Below are positions 18,476-26,810 of a stretch of 64,000 nucleotides of DNA, in pieces. Every line of letters begins with the position of its first letter. Within the stretch, counting starts at the first letter, position 1. The position numbers were made by a program, and so were the translations under genes. The stretch lies in NCBI GenBank assembly GCA_963778675.1, contig CAVZVI010000011.1:1426001-1490000 (forward strand), written 5' to 3'. Origin of the DNA: CAWCDJ01 sp963778675 (GTDB lineage: Bacteria > Acidobacteriota > Terriglobia > Bryobacterales > Bryobacteraceae). The notes beneath the pieces are model-generated. The model had not been told where the DNA came from, made no database searches, and saw only the letters and a program-made list of their open reading frames with translations.

Positions 18476-19059
18476 ACTGGCTGGATATCGCGCTGCTGCT
18501 CATTCTCGCGGTCTCCGTAGTCACCAGTTTCCGGAAAGGCTTTTCGCGCGAGGTGATCGGCTTGGCTTCGGTGGTGCTGGCACTGCTGCTGGGGCTCTGG
18601 TTCTACGGCACCGCCTCGGCGCTGCTGCAGCCCTACCTCAGCTCCCGAAGCGTTGCCAACTTTGCCGGTTTCTTTATCGTCTTTTGCGCGGTCGTGCTTT
18701 TCGGCAGCCTGGCGAGCTTCGTGATCGGAAAGTTCCTGCGTGTGACCGGTCTGTCGTTCGTCGATCACGCTTTGGGAGCAGGTTTCGGACTGCTTCGCGG
18801 AACGCTCATCGCGGTGGCGCTGGTCGTGGGCATTATGGCTTTCACGTCCGGAGAGCGGCCGCCGGATTCGGTGGTTCACTCGCGCATGGCCCCTTACGTC
18901 GTGGATGCGGCGCGGGTGGTGGCGGCTGTCGCGCCGCACGAATTGAAAGAAGGTTTTCGGAGGACCTACGGGCAGGTCAAGTCCGCCTGGGGCAAGGCGC
19001 TGGAACAGGGAATTCATGGGCTGCCCGCCGGAAAGGCAAGCAATGAAAGAAAAATTTGA
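18472..19059 (+). CDS. cvpA: CvpA family inner-membrane protein
   Basis: CvpA-family proteins are membrane proteins linked to envelope stress tolerance and, in E. coli, colicin V production. The 195 residues begin MNWLDIALLLILAVSVVTSF, the typical N-terminus. A GFSREVIGL motif and four hydrophobic segments lie between about 3 and 125 (VLALLLGLWF, VANFAGFFIVFCAVVLFGSLA, GAGFGLLRGTLIAVALVVGIM). A polar cytoplasmic tail follows. The gene is coupled to purC by ATGA and overlaps the small regulator downstream by 17 bases. Confidence 0.9.
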   Translation: MNWLDIALLLILAVSVVTSFRKGFSREVIGLASVVLALLLGLWFYGTASALLQPYLSSRSVANFAGFFIVFCAVVLFGSLASFVIGKFLRVTGLSFVDHALGAGFGLLRGTLIAVALVVGIMAFTSGERPPDSVVHSRMAPYVVDAARVVAAVAPHELKEGFRRTYGQVKSAWGKALEQGIHGLPAGKASNERKI

Positions 19060-19312
19060 CGGGCTGGTAGACCGGCTTCTCGAGGCGAACATTTTCCTGC
19101 AGGAAGCCGTCGAAATACTGGAAAAGAGCATGATCCGCCTTGCCTTGGAAAAGAGCGCCGGCAACCAGTGCTCCGCGAGCAAGCAACTGGGCATTCACCG
19201 GAATACGCTGCAGCGGAAGATGGTGGAATACGGGATCGGAAACGGGCGGACCCGGCGCAAACCCGCCGCCGCGGTACGCCGCCAGAGTCCTCGCAAAGCG
19301 GGCGTTGCCTAA
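19043..19312 (+). CDS. Small Fis-type HTH DNA-binding protein
   Basis: 89-residue protein with a C-terminal Fis-type helix-turn-helix (ALEKSAGNQCSASKQLGIHRNTLQRKMVEY) at about 34-63, as in the last domain of NtrC activators and in Fis. There is no receiver or AAA domain. A basic tail (RRKPAAAVRRQSPRK) may add nonspecific DNA contact. ATG 19043 is chosen because GGAAAGG lies 6 bases upstream; an in-frame ATG at 19016 lacks such a site. It overlaps the end of cvpA, so it is probably co-transcribed with purC-cvpA. Likely a nucleoid or regulatory protein; targets unknown. Confidence 0.8.
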   Translation: MKEKFDGLVDRLLEANIFLQEAVEILEKSMIRLALEKSAGNQCSASKQLGIHRNTLQRKMVEYGIGNGRTRRKPAAAVRRQSPRKAGVA

Positions 19313-19326
19313 CGTCCGGATCGTGG

Positions 19327-20085
19327 ATGGGGGAACCGGAAGCTGCGGTAGCGATTGTACAGGCGTCCCGGCCTGAGGAATCGGTCCTGCTGATGCGGCG
19401 CGCGGAACGCGAGGGAGACTCCTGGTCCGGACACTGGTCGTTCCCAGGGGGGCGGCGCGATCGCGGCGATGTGGATCTGCTCCACACCGCGCTGCGCGAA
19501 CTGGAAGAGGAGTGCGGCATCCGTTTGCAGCGGGAGCAGATGCGGCTGCCCCTGCCCCAGACCGTCGCGCGCCGGAGAGTCGGGCCCTATCTGCTCGTAG
19601 CTCCGTTTGTCTTCCGCGTCGACGATCAACTGGCGGTCATCCCTGACCGGCGCGAAGCCGCGCACGCAGCGTGGGTTCCGATGAGCCTGCTGACGGACCC
19701 CGGGCGCCACTGTCTGCGGCCGGTGCCGTGGGTCGCCGCGGACCTGCTGTACCCGGCCATTGACCTCCCCGGCGCTCCCCTGTGGGGTTTCACGTACAGG
19801 CTGATCACGGATTGGCTCGGGCTCGGAGCGAAGGAGCCTGACGCCGGATTGGCGGCGGCCGGCCGTGTGCTCGACTTCCTCATCGGGCGCGGCCTTACCC
19901 TGGAGCGTGGCTGGGTGGAGCACACCGCTCACGTGCGCGGCGTCATTCCAGCGGCGGAAGTACGGGAGCATTTCTCGCGGCCGGACCAGTTCATGCCCGC
20001 GGTGAACCGACTGGCGGCGCACGCCGACCGTGTCGTCATCATCGGGCCGGAGTTCGAAGAATACGTGATCGAGGCTCAGTCGTAG
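19327..20085 (+). CDS. Nudix hydrolase, CoA-pyrophosphatase-like box, extended C-terminus
   Basis: Nudix enzymes cleave nucleoside diphosphate-linked compounds. The 252-residue protein has the box FPGGRRDRGD ... ALRELEEECGI (about 38-63). The acidic first box residue is a D-V version like NudL/NUDT7 CoA diphosphatases, and the pattern LLHTALRE supports that subgroup. Family members usually have about 190-220 residues. Here a further 80 or so C-terminal residues (ERGWVEHTAHVRGVIPAAEV) are not recognised. The start is uncertain: ATG 19327 is 14 bases after the regulator gene. Its end overlaps the convergent ADOP permease gene by 10 bases. Confidence 0.82.
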   Translation: MGEPEAAVAIVQASRPEESVLLMRRAEREGDSWSGHWSFPGGRRDRGDVDLLHTALRELEEECGIRLQREQMRLPLPQTVARRRVGPYLLVAPFVFRVDDQLAVIPDRREAAHAAWVPMSLLTDPGRHCLRPVPWVAADLLYPAIDLPGAPLWGFTYRLITDWLGLGAKEPDAGLAAAGRVLDFLIGRGLTLERGWVEHTAHVRGVIPAAEVREHFSRPDQFMPAVNRLAAHADRVVIIGPEFEEYVIEAQS

Positions 20086-22718
20086 CGCAGGGCGCGGACG
20101 GGGTCGATACGCGCGGCATGGCGTCCGGGAATCCAGGACGCGATCAGGCCGCCCGCGACCATCAGCACGATAGTCACCCAGATATCGAGCGGCTCGGAGG
20201 TCGAGACCTGGTAGAGCATCTTGCGGATCGTCTCCGAAAGGCGAAGCGCCAGCGGAAGGCCTGCCAGCACGCCCGCCGCAACCAGCAGAAGGGCCTCGCG
20301 CAACACCAGCCAGAGAACGTCCGAGGTCTGCGCGCCGACACTGATGCGTATGCCGATCTCGCGGGTGCGCCGCGTTACCGAGTAGGAGATCAGGCCGTAA
20401 ATACCGATCAGGGCCAAGGCTGCGCCGAGGACGCCGAAAAGCGTGGATAGAAACGAGAGCAGGCGGTCCTGGGCGATGAGGTTATCGCGCAGCACGTCCA
20501 GCGGGGTCGCGTCCGAGACCTGATAGCCGGGCGCAGACGCTCGGACAATCCGGCGCACGTCGCGATCGATGGCGGCCAGGCTGGAGCGGCAGCGGATCTC
20601 GAGCACGCCGCCGGTGACCTTGGCCTGATCGAAAGGCTCGTAGACGATGGCTTTGGCTTCTTCGCGAACCCCCTGGTATTTGCTGTTGCCGGCCACGCCC
20701 ACGATCTCGGCGTTCTTCAGATCCCAGGCATCGATGCGCATTCCGACCAGATCGCCGCCGGGCGCGAGGAGCGAGGCGAGCCGCTGGTTCACGATCAGGA
20801 CGGGCGGGGCGCCTTTGCGATCCGCGGCCGTGAAATCGCGGCCCCGCAGAATGGGCACACGCAGGGTGTGGAAGAAATCGGTGCCGGCAAACATCACATT
20901 CGTGTCGATGGCGCGGGTGCCCCTGGCATCGGTCACATGGGTCGTCGTCCCCATCATCCCCCCGGAAAGCGGTCCCGGTTCGGTGAAGGCCGCGGACTGC
21001 ACACCGGGCAGTTGCCGGACGCGGTCCAGGACAGCGGCCAGGGCGGGAGGCGCGATCTGCGGCTTCAGATTCTGGCGCGGCCCGCTGTCGCCGATGTTCA
21101 CGGTCAGCACGCGGTCCATATCGAAGCCGAGATCGATCGTCTTGAGGTTGCGCAGGCTGTGGCTGAACAGGCTCGCACCGAACAGCAGCACCACCGCCAG
21201 GGCGACCTGCACCAGGATGAGCGAGCGGCGAACGAAGCTCCTCTGATGACCGCGAAGCGCCGCGCCCTTCAATCCAGGCCCGGCCGTGGCGCACGATGCG
21301 CGCCAGGCCGGATACAGGCCGGCGATCAGCGCCGTCAGCAGGCAGCCGCAGAGCGTGTAGAAGAAGACCGAGGCATCGGGCGCGACATTCAATGCCTGAT
21401 AACGATTGCCGGAGTTGAAAAGTGTAAGAAGAAAGCGCGTCAGGCCCCCCGCAAGCAGCAGGGCCGCGGCGCCTCCGGCCATGGCCAGCAGGACGGTTTC
21501 GAGCAGCGCCTGCCGCATCAGCCGCCAGCGGCTGATGCCCAGCGCCAGCTTGATGGCGAACTCCTGCTGGCGCTCATTGGTGCGGGCGAGCAGCAGGTTG
21601 GCCAGGTTGGCGCAGGCCACCAGCAGGATCAGCGTCACCGCACCCATCAAAATCACCAGCGGGTCGTGCAGGCTGGTGCGCCAGCGGTCGAGGCCTTTAC
21701 TGCCATCCACCATGATGTACGTCGCGTTGGCGTTGGCGCGATCCTTGGGAAGTGTTTCCTCAATCGCGGCGCTGGCGGCGGCCAGCCGTGCGGAGGCTTC
21801 CTCTGATGAAATCCCCGGGCGCAGGCGCGCCAGCATCGAGATCCAGACCACGTTCGGGTTGGCGCGGCGGTTGCGCGTGAAATCGGCGGTCATGGCAGTG
21901 GGCACCCAGACGTCCACGCGCCGCTGCAGCTCCGCACCGGCGAAATCCGCCGCGGCGACGCCCACCACCTGGACCGGGACGCCATCCACCTGGATCGTGC
22001 GGTTCACCACGCCCGGGTCTCCGCCGAAGTAGGCCTGCCATGCCTGGTAGCCCAGCACACACACCGGATGCGCGCCTTCCACCCGGTCGTCTTCCTCGTC
22101 GATGAGGCGGCCGAGCGCGGGCCGGCCTCCAAGGAAGCGGAAGAAGCTGCCGGTGACCATCTGGAACTCGACCTTGCGCCGTTGGCCGCCTGTGTCGAGC
22201 ACACGAAGCCCTCCGGAGACGCCGGCCGTGTCCGCGAAGATATCGGACCGGCGCGCCAGCTCGCGGTACGCGGGGAAGGTGAAGGCGCTGCTGTCGAACT
22301 CCTTGAAATGAGCCTTCACCTGGACCAGCCGGTGCGCGTCGGGCACCGGGAGACTCTTCAGCAGAATGCCGTTCACGAGGGTGAAGATGGCGGTATTGAC
22401 GCCGATGCCGAAGGCCAGGGAGAGCAGCGCCACGGCCACGAAGCCGGGGCTCTTCGCGAGACTCCGCCAGGCGTGGCGGACGTCCTGCACGGCCTGCTCC
22501 AGCCCGGGGAACCCGCGGGCGTCGCGCTGCAGTTCCATGGCGTAGTCGACGCCGCCATAGGCGCGGCGGGCGGCCAGGCGCGCGGCATCCGGCGGCATGC
22601 CGCGGCGCTCGAAATCCTCCTGGATCAAGGCCAGGTGCGCGGCCACTTCGCGAGCCAGCTCCCGCTCGTCCCGCCCGCGATGGAACAACGAATTCAGCCT
22701 GGCCAGAAAGCGCCGCAT
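20076..22718 (-). CDS. ADOP family ABC transporter permease (PadR-linked)
   Basis: Full-length acidobacterial duplicated orphan permease, 880 residues. An N-terminal helical cytoplasmic part (about 1-75, RDERELAREVAAHLALIQEDF) is typical of this group. Next are a membrane segment (FVAVALLSLAFGIGVNTAIFTL), MacB-like periplasmic domain, FtsX triple helix (ILMGAVTLILLVACANLANLLLA), second periplasmic domain, and a C-terminal FtsX block ending GRHAARIDPVRALRYD. No ATPase partner is adjacent. padR lies 3 bases upstream on the same strand, so both are driven by the double-operator promoter at 23060-23109. Substrate unknown. Confidence 0.92.
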   Translation of the reverse strand: MRRFLARLNSLFHRGRDERELAREVAAHLALIQEDFERRGMPPDAARLAARRAYGGVDYAMELQRDARGFPGLEQAVQDVRHAWRSLAKSPGFVAVALLSLAFGIGVNTAIFTLVNGILLKSLPVPDAHRLVQVKAHFKEFDSSAFTFPAYRELARRSDIFADTAGVSGGLRVLDTGGQRRKVEFQMVTGSFFRFLGGRPALGRLIDEEDDRVEGAHPVCVLGYQAWQAYFGGDPGVVNRTIQVDGVPVQVVGVAAADFAGAELQRRVDVWVPTAMTADFTRNRRANPNVVWISMLARLRPGISSEEASARLAAASAAIEETLPKDRANANATYIMVDGSKGLDRWRTSLHDPLVILMGAVTLILLVACANLANLLLARTNERQQEFAIKLALGISRWRLMRQALLETVLLAMAGGAAALLLAGGLTRFLLTLFNSGNRYQALNVAPDASVFFYTLCGCLLTALIAGLYPAWRASCATAGPGLKGAALRGHQRSFVRRSLILVQVALAVVLLFGASLFSHSLRNLKTIDLGFDMDRVLTVNIGDSGPRQNLKPQIAPPALAAVLDRVRQLPGVQSAAFTEPGPLSGGMMGTTTHVTDARGTRAIDTNVMFAGTDFFHTLRVPILRGRDFTAADRKGAPPVLIVNQRLASLLAPGGDLVGMRIDAWDLKNAEIVGVAGNSKYQGVREEAKAIVYEPFDQAKVTGGVLEIRCRSSLAAIDRDVRRIVRASAPGYQVSDATPLDVLRDNLIAQDRLLSFLSTLFGVLGAALALIGIYGLISYSVTRRTREIGIRISVGAQTSDVLWLVLREALLLVAAGVLAGLPLALRLSETIRKMLYQVSTSEPLDIWVTIVLMVAGGLIASWIPGRHAARIDPVRALRYD

Positions 22719-22721
22719 GGC

Positions 22722-23069
22722 TCAACTCTCCTCCATCAGAATCTTGTCCACGAAGCCGGCAAGTCGCCGCCAGCGCTCGGTCTCGCGCTCCAGGGCCTTC
22801 TCCCCGGCGCGCGTGATGGCGTAGAAGCGGGCTTCGCGATTGCTTTCCGTCTTGCCCCAGGAGCCTTTGATCCAGCCCTGCTGCTCCAGCCGGACGAGGG
22901 CCGGATAGAGCGTCCCCTGGTTGAGGTTGACCAGGTCTTCGGAGACCTGCTGCAAGCGGGTGGCAATGCCGTAGGCGTGCTGCGGCCCCATGGCGGCGAG
23001 CGTGCGGAGGACGATCAGGTCGAGCGTCCCCTGCAGAATCCGGATCGGCTCCCGGCTTTCACTTGACAT
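22722..23069 (-). CDS. PadR family transcriptional regulator
   Basis: 115-residue winged-helix regulator of the PadR type that usually represses a linked transporter. It contains LQGTLDLIVLRTLAAMGPQHAYGIA (helix 1 to 2), the recognition region VNLNQGTLYPALVRLEQQGWIKGSW, the wing NREARFYAITRAGEKAL, and a C-terminal dimer helix (WRRLAGFVDKILMEES). The ATG at 23069 lies inside one arm of the inverted repeat that should be its own operator. Autoregulation is therefore likely. It is coupled to the ADOP permease. Confidence 0.95.
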   Translation of the reverse strand: MSSESREPIRILQGTLDLIVLRTLAAMGPQHAYGIATRLQQVSEDLVNLNQGTLYPALVRLEQQGWIKGSWGKTESNREARFYAITRAGEKALERETERWRRLAGFVDKILMEES

Positions 23070-23109
23070 CCAAGTGAAGTATGCGGCGACTCCACTTGGA
23101 TGTCAAGTG
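23060..23109. promoter_or_regulatory. Double PadR operator overlapping the padR promoter and start codon
   Basis: A perfect 17-base inverted repeat: CACTTGACATCCAAGTG at 23060-23076 and its exact reverse complement at 23093-23109, 16 bases apart. Each arm is itself a dyad, CACTTG-N5-CAAGTG. On the minus strand the promoter-side arm supplies TTGACA (-35). After 17 bases CATACT (-10) follows, and 8 bases later the padR ATG, inside the second arm. A bound PadR dimer on each arm would cover both the -35 box and the start. The plus strand also carries TTGACA at 23063, facing the nitrilase gene, but a weak -10. Confidence 0.8.
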
Positions 23110-23135
23110 GGCTGTTCTATGAAATGATCGAACGT

Positions 23136-24002
23136 ATGACTTCTGTCCGCGTGGCGGTGGTTCAGGCAGGCTCCCTTCTTTACGACACCGAGGCTTCTTT
23201 GGCGAAGGCCGAGACGTTGGCGACGGAGGCGGCAAGCGGTGGGGCGCGCCTCGCGGTCTTCCCGGAAGCGTTCATCGGCGGCTATCCCAAGGGGGCCGAT
23301 TTCGGAGCGCGCGTCGGCTCGCGGACACCCGAGGGCCGCAAGCTGTTCCGCCGGTACTTCGAGGGCGCGATCGAGGTTCCCGGCCCTGCCACGGAACGGC
23401 TGGGGAAAGCCGCCCGCGCGCACGGCCTGTGGCTGGTCATCGGCGTCATCGAACGGGACGGTGGGACCCTGTATTGCACGGTGCTGTTCTTCGCGCCGGA
23501 CGGCAGCCTGGCGGGCAAACACCGCAAGCTCATGCCCACCGGCATGGAACGGCTGATCTGGGGCTTCGGCGACGGGTCCACCCTTCCTGCGATCGAAACC
23601 GGGTTCGGCAAGATCGGCGCCGTGATCTGCTGGGAAAACTACATGCCGCTGCTCCGCGCCGCGATGTACGCCAAGGGAGTCCGTTTCTACTGCGCTCCGA
23701 CGGTGGACGACCGCGAGACCTGGCCGGTGACGATGCGGCACATTGCGCTCGAAGGCCGCTGCTTCGTGCTGTCGGCGTGCCAGTTCGTCGCCGGCTCAAT
23801 CAGTGGAGGGAGCCTCATCGTGAGTCCGCTCGGGCAGGTTCTGGCCGGGCCGGCCCGCGAAGGCGAATGCATCCTGAGTGCGGACCTGGATCCGGGGGAG
23901 GTCGCCGAAGGCAAATTCGATCTCGATGTGGTTGGGCACTACGCAAGGCCCGACGTGTTCCGGCTCGAGGTCAACGAGACCCCGCCTCGGGTTGTAAAAT
24001 AG
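23136..24002 (+). CDS. Nitrilase family carbon-nitrogen hydrolase
   Basis: Nitrilase-branch enzymes hydrolyse nitriles to acids or amides. The 288-residue protein has the catalytic triad: Glu in VFPEAFIGGYPKG, Lys in GKHRKLMPTGMERL and Cys in GAVICWENYMPLLR. RETWPVTMRHIALEGRCFVLSACQF is typical of true nitrilases and cyanide dihydratases. ATG 23136 (MTSVRVAVVQA) fits the family; ATGs at 23124 and further upstream are possible. The gene is divergent from padR across the double operator, so it could also respond to PadR. Confidence 0.9.
   Translation: MTSVRVAVVQAGSLLYDTEASLAKAETLATEAASGGARLAVFPEAFIGGYPKGADFGARVGSRTPEGRKLFRRYFEGAIEVPGPATERLGKAARAHGLWLVIGVIERDGGTLYCTVLFFAPDGSLAGKHRKLMPTGMERLIWGFGDGSTLPAIETGFGKIGAVICWENYMPLLRAAMYAKGVRFYCAPTVDDRETWPVTMRHIALEGRCFVLSACQFVAGSISGGSLIVSPLGQVLAGPAREGECILSADLDPGEVAEGKFDLDVVGHYARPDVFRLEVNETPPRVVK
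23995..24000 (+). promoter_or_regulatory. -10 box for a leaderless DUF1844 transcript
   Basis: TAAAAT (preceded by TG one base upstream) ends 8 bases before the DUF1844 ATG and overlaps the stop of the nitrilase gene. There is no Shine-Dalgarno sequence. Only a weak TCAACG -35-like box lies 18 bases upstream. Confidence 0.4.
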
Positions 24003-24008
24003 AGTTTC

Positions 24009-24335
24009 ATGAGCGATGTCGAGAATAGTGAATCCGGGCAGGGCGAGTACGAGGTTCCGCTGCCGCCGCCATCTTTCACTTTCATAGTGCTTTCGCTGCG
24101 AGCACAAGCCGAAATGCAGCTCGGGCTGATGCACTTTGGAGAGGAAGAGAAGCCGAAGCCGGACCTGCCCATGGCGCGCCATACCATCGACCTGATGGCC
24201 GTCCTGGCGGAAAAGACGAAGGGCAATCTCACGCTGGAGGAGCAGCGCTACCTGGAGAATTCGCTGACGGAACTGCGTTTCCGCTTCGTGCAGGCCTCCG
24301 AGGAGGCCGGCTCGGCGGCGCAGCAGAAAGCCTGA
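24009..24335 (+). CDS. DUF1844 domain protein
   Basis: Small cytosolic protein of unknown function, 108 residues. The DUF1844 pattern is complete: FIVLSLRAQAEMQLG, then ARHTIDLMAVLAEKTKGNL, then LEEQRYLENSLTELRFRFV. An acidic/proline-rich N-terminal stretch and an Ala/Gln tail flank it. It directly abuts the MBL hydrolase gene (stop at 24335, next ATG at 24336), so the two are probably one transcript. Confidence 0.9.
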   Translation: MSDVENSESGQGEYEVPLPPPSFTFIVLSLRAQAEMQLGLMHFGEEEKPKPDLPMARHTIDLMAVLAEKTKGNLTLEEQRYLENSLTELRFRFVQASEEAGSAAQQKA

Positions 24336-25122
24336 ATGCCGGCGCCCCCGCTGAAGATCACGGTCCTCGGTTCGGGCACCAGTGTCGGAGTCCCCACGAT
24401 CGGCTGCCACTGCGCGGTGTGCACGTCGACAGACCCTCGGGACAACCGCCTGCGGCCTTCGATCCTGGTGAGCTATGAAGATCGCAACGTGTTGATCGAC
24501 ACGACCCCGGATTTTCGCACCCAGGCGCTGCGCGCCCGAATCGGCCGGCTGGATGCCGTGATCTACACCCACGCCCACGCTGATCACATCATGGGACTCG
24601 ACGATGTGCGGCCGTTCAACTTCCGGCAGAAGGGTCAGGATTCCGATCTATGCGGCCCCCGAGACCATGGCGGCGGTGCAGCGCAGTTTTCCGTACATAT
24701 TCGACGGCCTGCGGAAGGAGAGCAACACGCCGCAGGTGGAGGCGCGGCTGATCGACGGGCCTTTCGACCTGTTCGGACTGCAGTTCGAGCCCGTGCCGGT
24801 CCTGCACGGGCGGCAGACGATACTGGGATTCCGTTTCGGAGTGGCGGCCTATCTGACCGATCACAGCGACATTCCGAACGGGTCCATGGAGCGGCTACGG
24901 GGACTGGACGTCCTGTTTCTGGACGCATTGCGCTACAAGCCGCATCCCACTCATTCCACGGTGGACCAATCTTCGAAGACCGTGGCGAAGCTCGAACCTC
25001 GCCGCGCCTTCTTCACGCACATCTGCCACGACCTTGGGCACGAACGCGCCGAAAGCCTTCTGCCGCCGCCCATCCGCCTGGCGTACGACGGGCTCGAAGT
25101 TCCGGTGGAGGCTGCGCTGTAA
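24336..25122 (+). pseudogene. MBL-fold metallo-hydrolase (PhnP-like), one frameshift
   Basis: Metallo-beta-lactamase-fold hydrolase, probably a phosphodiesterase of the PhnP type. The first frame has LGSGTSVGVPTIGCHCAVC, NRLRPSILV and the metal motif THAHADHIMGLDDVRPFN. From about 24632-24638 the homology moves to the +1 frame: RIPIYAAPETMAAV, then AAYLTDHSDIP, ALRYKPHPTHST and FFTHICHDLGHE. Removing one base near 24635 joins them into about 261 residues, the expected length. No other lesions are seen. The end is 3 bases before ribF. Confidence 0.85.
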
Positions 25123-25125
25123 CCC

Positions 25126-26097
25126 ATGAGGATCTATCGCAGCCTCGACGAAGTGCCGCCGGATTTCGGCCCGAGCGCGCTGACCATCGGCAATTTCGAC
25201 GGCGTGCACTTCGGGCACCGGAGAATTCTGCGGCGCCTTACGGAGCTGGCGGCGGCGCACCAGTGGAAGCCTTCGGTGCTGACGTTCGATCCGCATCCCA
25301 CCAAGGTCGTGGCGCCGCAGCGTTCTCCCCTGCTGATGACCACGCCGGAACAACGCGCTGGATTGATGCGGGAAGAGGGGATCGAACAGGTGCTGATCGT
25401 TCCCTTCACCGCGGAGCTGGCGAAGTTATCGCCGGAAGAATTTGTCCACACCCTGTTGGTGGAGCGGTTGGGCGCGCACGCGGTGCTGGTGGGCGACAAC
25501 TTCCGCTTTGGCCATCGGCAGGCGGGCAACGTCGAAGTACTGAAGGAGCTCGGCCGGCGCTACGGGTTCGACACCGAAATTGTGGGCGCGGTCTCCTGCC
25601 GCGGCCGGGTCGTGAGCAGCAGCGGAATCCGCTCGCTGATCCAGGCGGGGAAGGTGAGCCTGGCGGGACGCCTGCTCATCCGGCCCTATGCGCTCGAGGG
25701 CAGCGTCGTGAGCGGACGAGGGGTGGGCTCGAAAGAGACGGTCCCCACGCTGAACCTGGCGACGGCGGCGGAGGTGATTCCGGCGCGCGGGGTATACGTA
25801 ACCCGGACGCACGACCTCGACGGCGCGCGCGTTTGGAATTCCGTGACGAACATAGGGTACCGGCCGACCTTCGGCGCGAGCGACGAACTCTCGATCGAGA
25901 CGTTCCTGCTCGAGCCGCCGGCAGGCGAAACGCCCAAGCGGATCCGCGTAGACTTTCTTCGCCGGATTCGCGACGAGCGTCAGTTCAACAGCGCTGAAGA
26001 GTTGAAAGCTCAGATCTTCAGAGATGTGCGCGCGGCGCAAGGCTACTTTCGCCGCGCGAGATCCTGGATCGGGCGGGTACCGTGCACGTCGTCGTAG
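25126..26097 (+). CDS. ribF: Bifunctional riboflavin kinase / FAD synthetase
   Basis: Converts riboflavin to FMN and FAD. The protein has 323 residues. The N-terminal nucleotidyltransferase has GNFDGVHFGHR (about 22-32), TFDPHPTKV, and DNFRFGHRQAGN with SSSGIRSLI. The C-terminal flavokinase domain starts near 185 (LEGSVVSGRGVGSKETVPTLNL) and continues GVYV, NIGYRPTFG and IETFLL. The length is typical. The last 16 bases overlap the GTG of the next gene. Confidence 0.95.
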   Translation: MRIYRSLDEVPPDFGPSALTIGNFDGVHFGHRRILRRLTELAAAHQWKPSVLTFDPHPTKVVAPQRSPLLMTTPEQRAGLMREEGIEQVLIVPFTAELAKLSPEEFVHTLLVERLGAHAVLVGDNFRFGHRQAGNVEVLKELGRRYGFDTEIVGAVSCRGRVVSSSGIRSLIQAGKVSLAGRLLIRPYALEGSVVSGRGVGSKETVPTLNLATAAEVIPARGVYVTRTHDLDGARVWNSVTNIGYRPTFGASDELSIETFLLEPPAGETPKRIRVDFLRRIRDERQFNSAEELKAQIFRDVRAAQGYFRRARSWIGRVPCTSS

Positions 26098-26729
26098 CAA
26101 TCTTCTCCATCGTCTTCATCGACCTGCTGCTGGCGGGCGACAACGCCCTGGTGATCGCAATGGCGGTGCGGGCGCTCCACGGGCGCGAACGGCGCATCGG
26201 CCTTGCCTGCGGCGCGGGCGCCGCGGTTGTGCTGCGCGTGACGCTGACGGCCGCAGCCGCGCGGCTCCTGACCATCTCTTATCTGCAGTTGGCCGGCGGA
26301 ATCCTGGTGATCTGGATCGCGATTAAGGTGCTTCGCGATGCCAGCGACCCGCCGGATGCGACGCCCGCTCCGAAACGCCTGCGGCAGGCCATCTGGTACA
26401 TCGCGCTGGCTGACCTGACGATGTCCACTGACAATATTCTGGCGATCGCCGGCGCTTCCAAAGGCAACTTCTACCTGATTCTTTTCGGGCTGGCCCTGAG
26501 CATTCCGTTCGTGGTGCTTTCGAGCAACCTTCTGGCGAAACTCATGGAGCGTTACCCCATGACCATCTATCTGGGCGCCGGGATCCTGGGGAAGGTCGGG
26601 GGCGAGATGATCCTGACCGACCCGGCCGCGGTGGCCCTGCTTCATCCTTCATACCCCGTGCGATTCGGAGTGGAAGCGCTGCTGGTGGTCGGGTTGATGG
26701 CCATGGGCTGGGCGCTCAGCCGCGTCTGA
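26082..26729 (+). CDS. TerC/YjbE family integral membrane protein
   Basis: TerC-fold membrane protein, a family implicated in metal ion (often manganese) efflux and in metal supply to exported proteins. The 215 residues hold about seven hydrophobic segments. Acidic intramembrane motifs are present in both halves: FIDLLLAGDNALVIAMAVR and ALADLTMSTDNILAIAGAS, as in YjbE/YkoY. GTG 26082 starts inside the end of ribF. I see no yybP-ykoY riboswitch pattern, and there is little leader because of the overlap. Actual substrate is not shown. Confidence 0.85.
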   Translation: MHVVVAIFSIVFIDLLLAGDNALVIAMAVRALHGRERRIGLACGAGAAVVLRVTLTAAAARLLTISYLQLAGGILVIWIAIKVLRDASDPPDATPAPKRLRQAIWYIALADLTMSTDNILAIAGASKGNFYLILFGLALSIPFVVLSSNLLAKLMERYPMTIYLGAGILGKVGGEMILTDPAAVALLHPSYPVRFGVEALLVVGLMAMGWALSRV

Positions 26730-26810
26730 AGAAACCGCTCCGAAACGGTTCCCCTTGCACTTCGACAAGAGTTGACGTACACTCCTTGCTGTAGAAGCGA
26801 AAGGGGAGGG

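Noticed and set aside
19016..19042. Earlier start of the Fis-like gene at ATG 19016
   Set aside because: It lies deeper in cvpA without a ribosome site, whereas ATG 19043 has GGAAAGG upstream.
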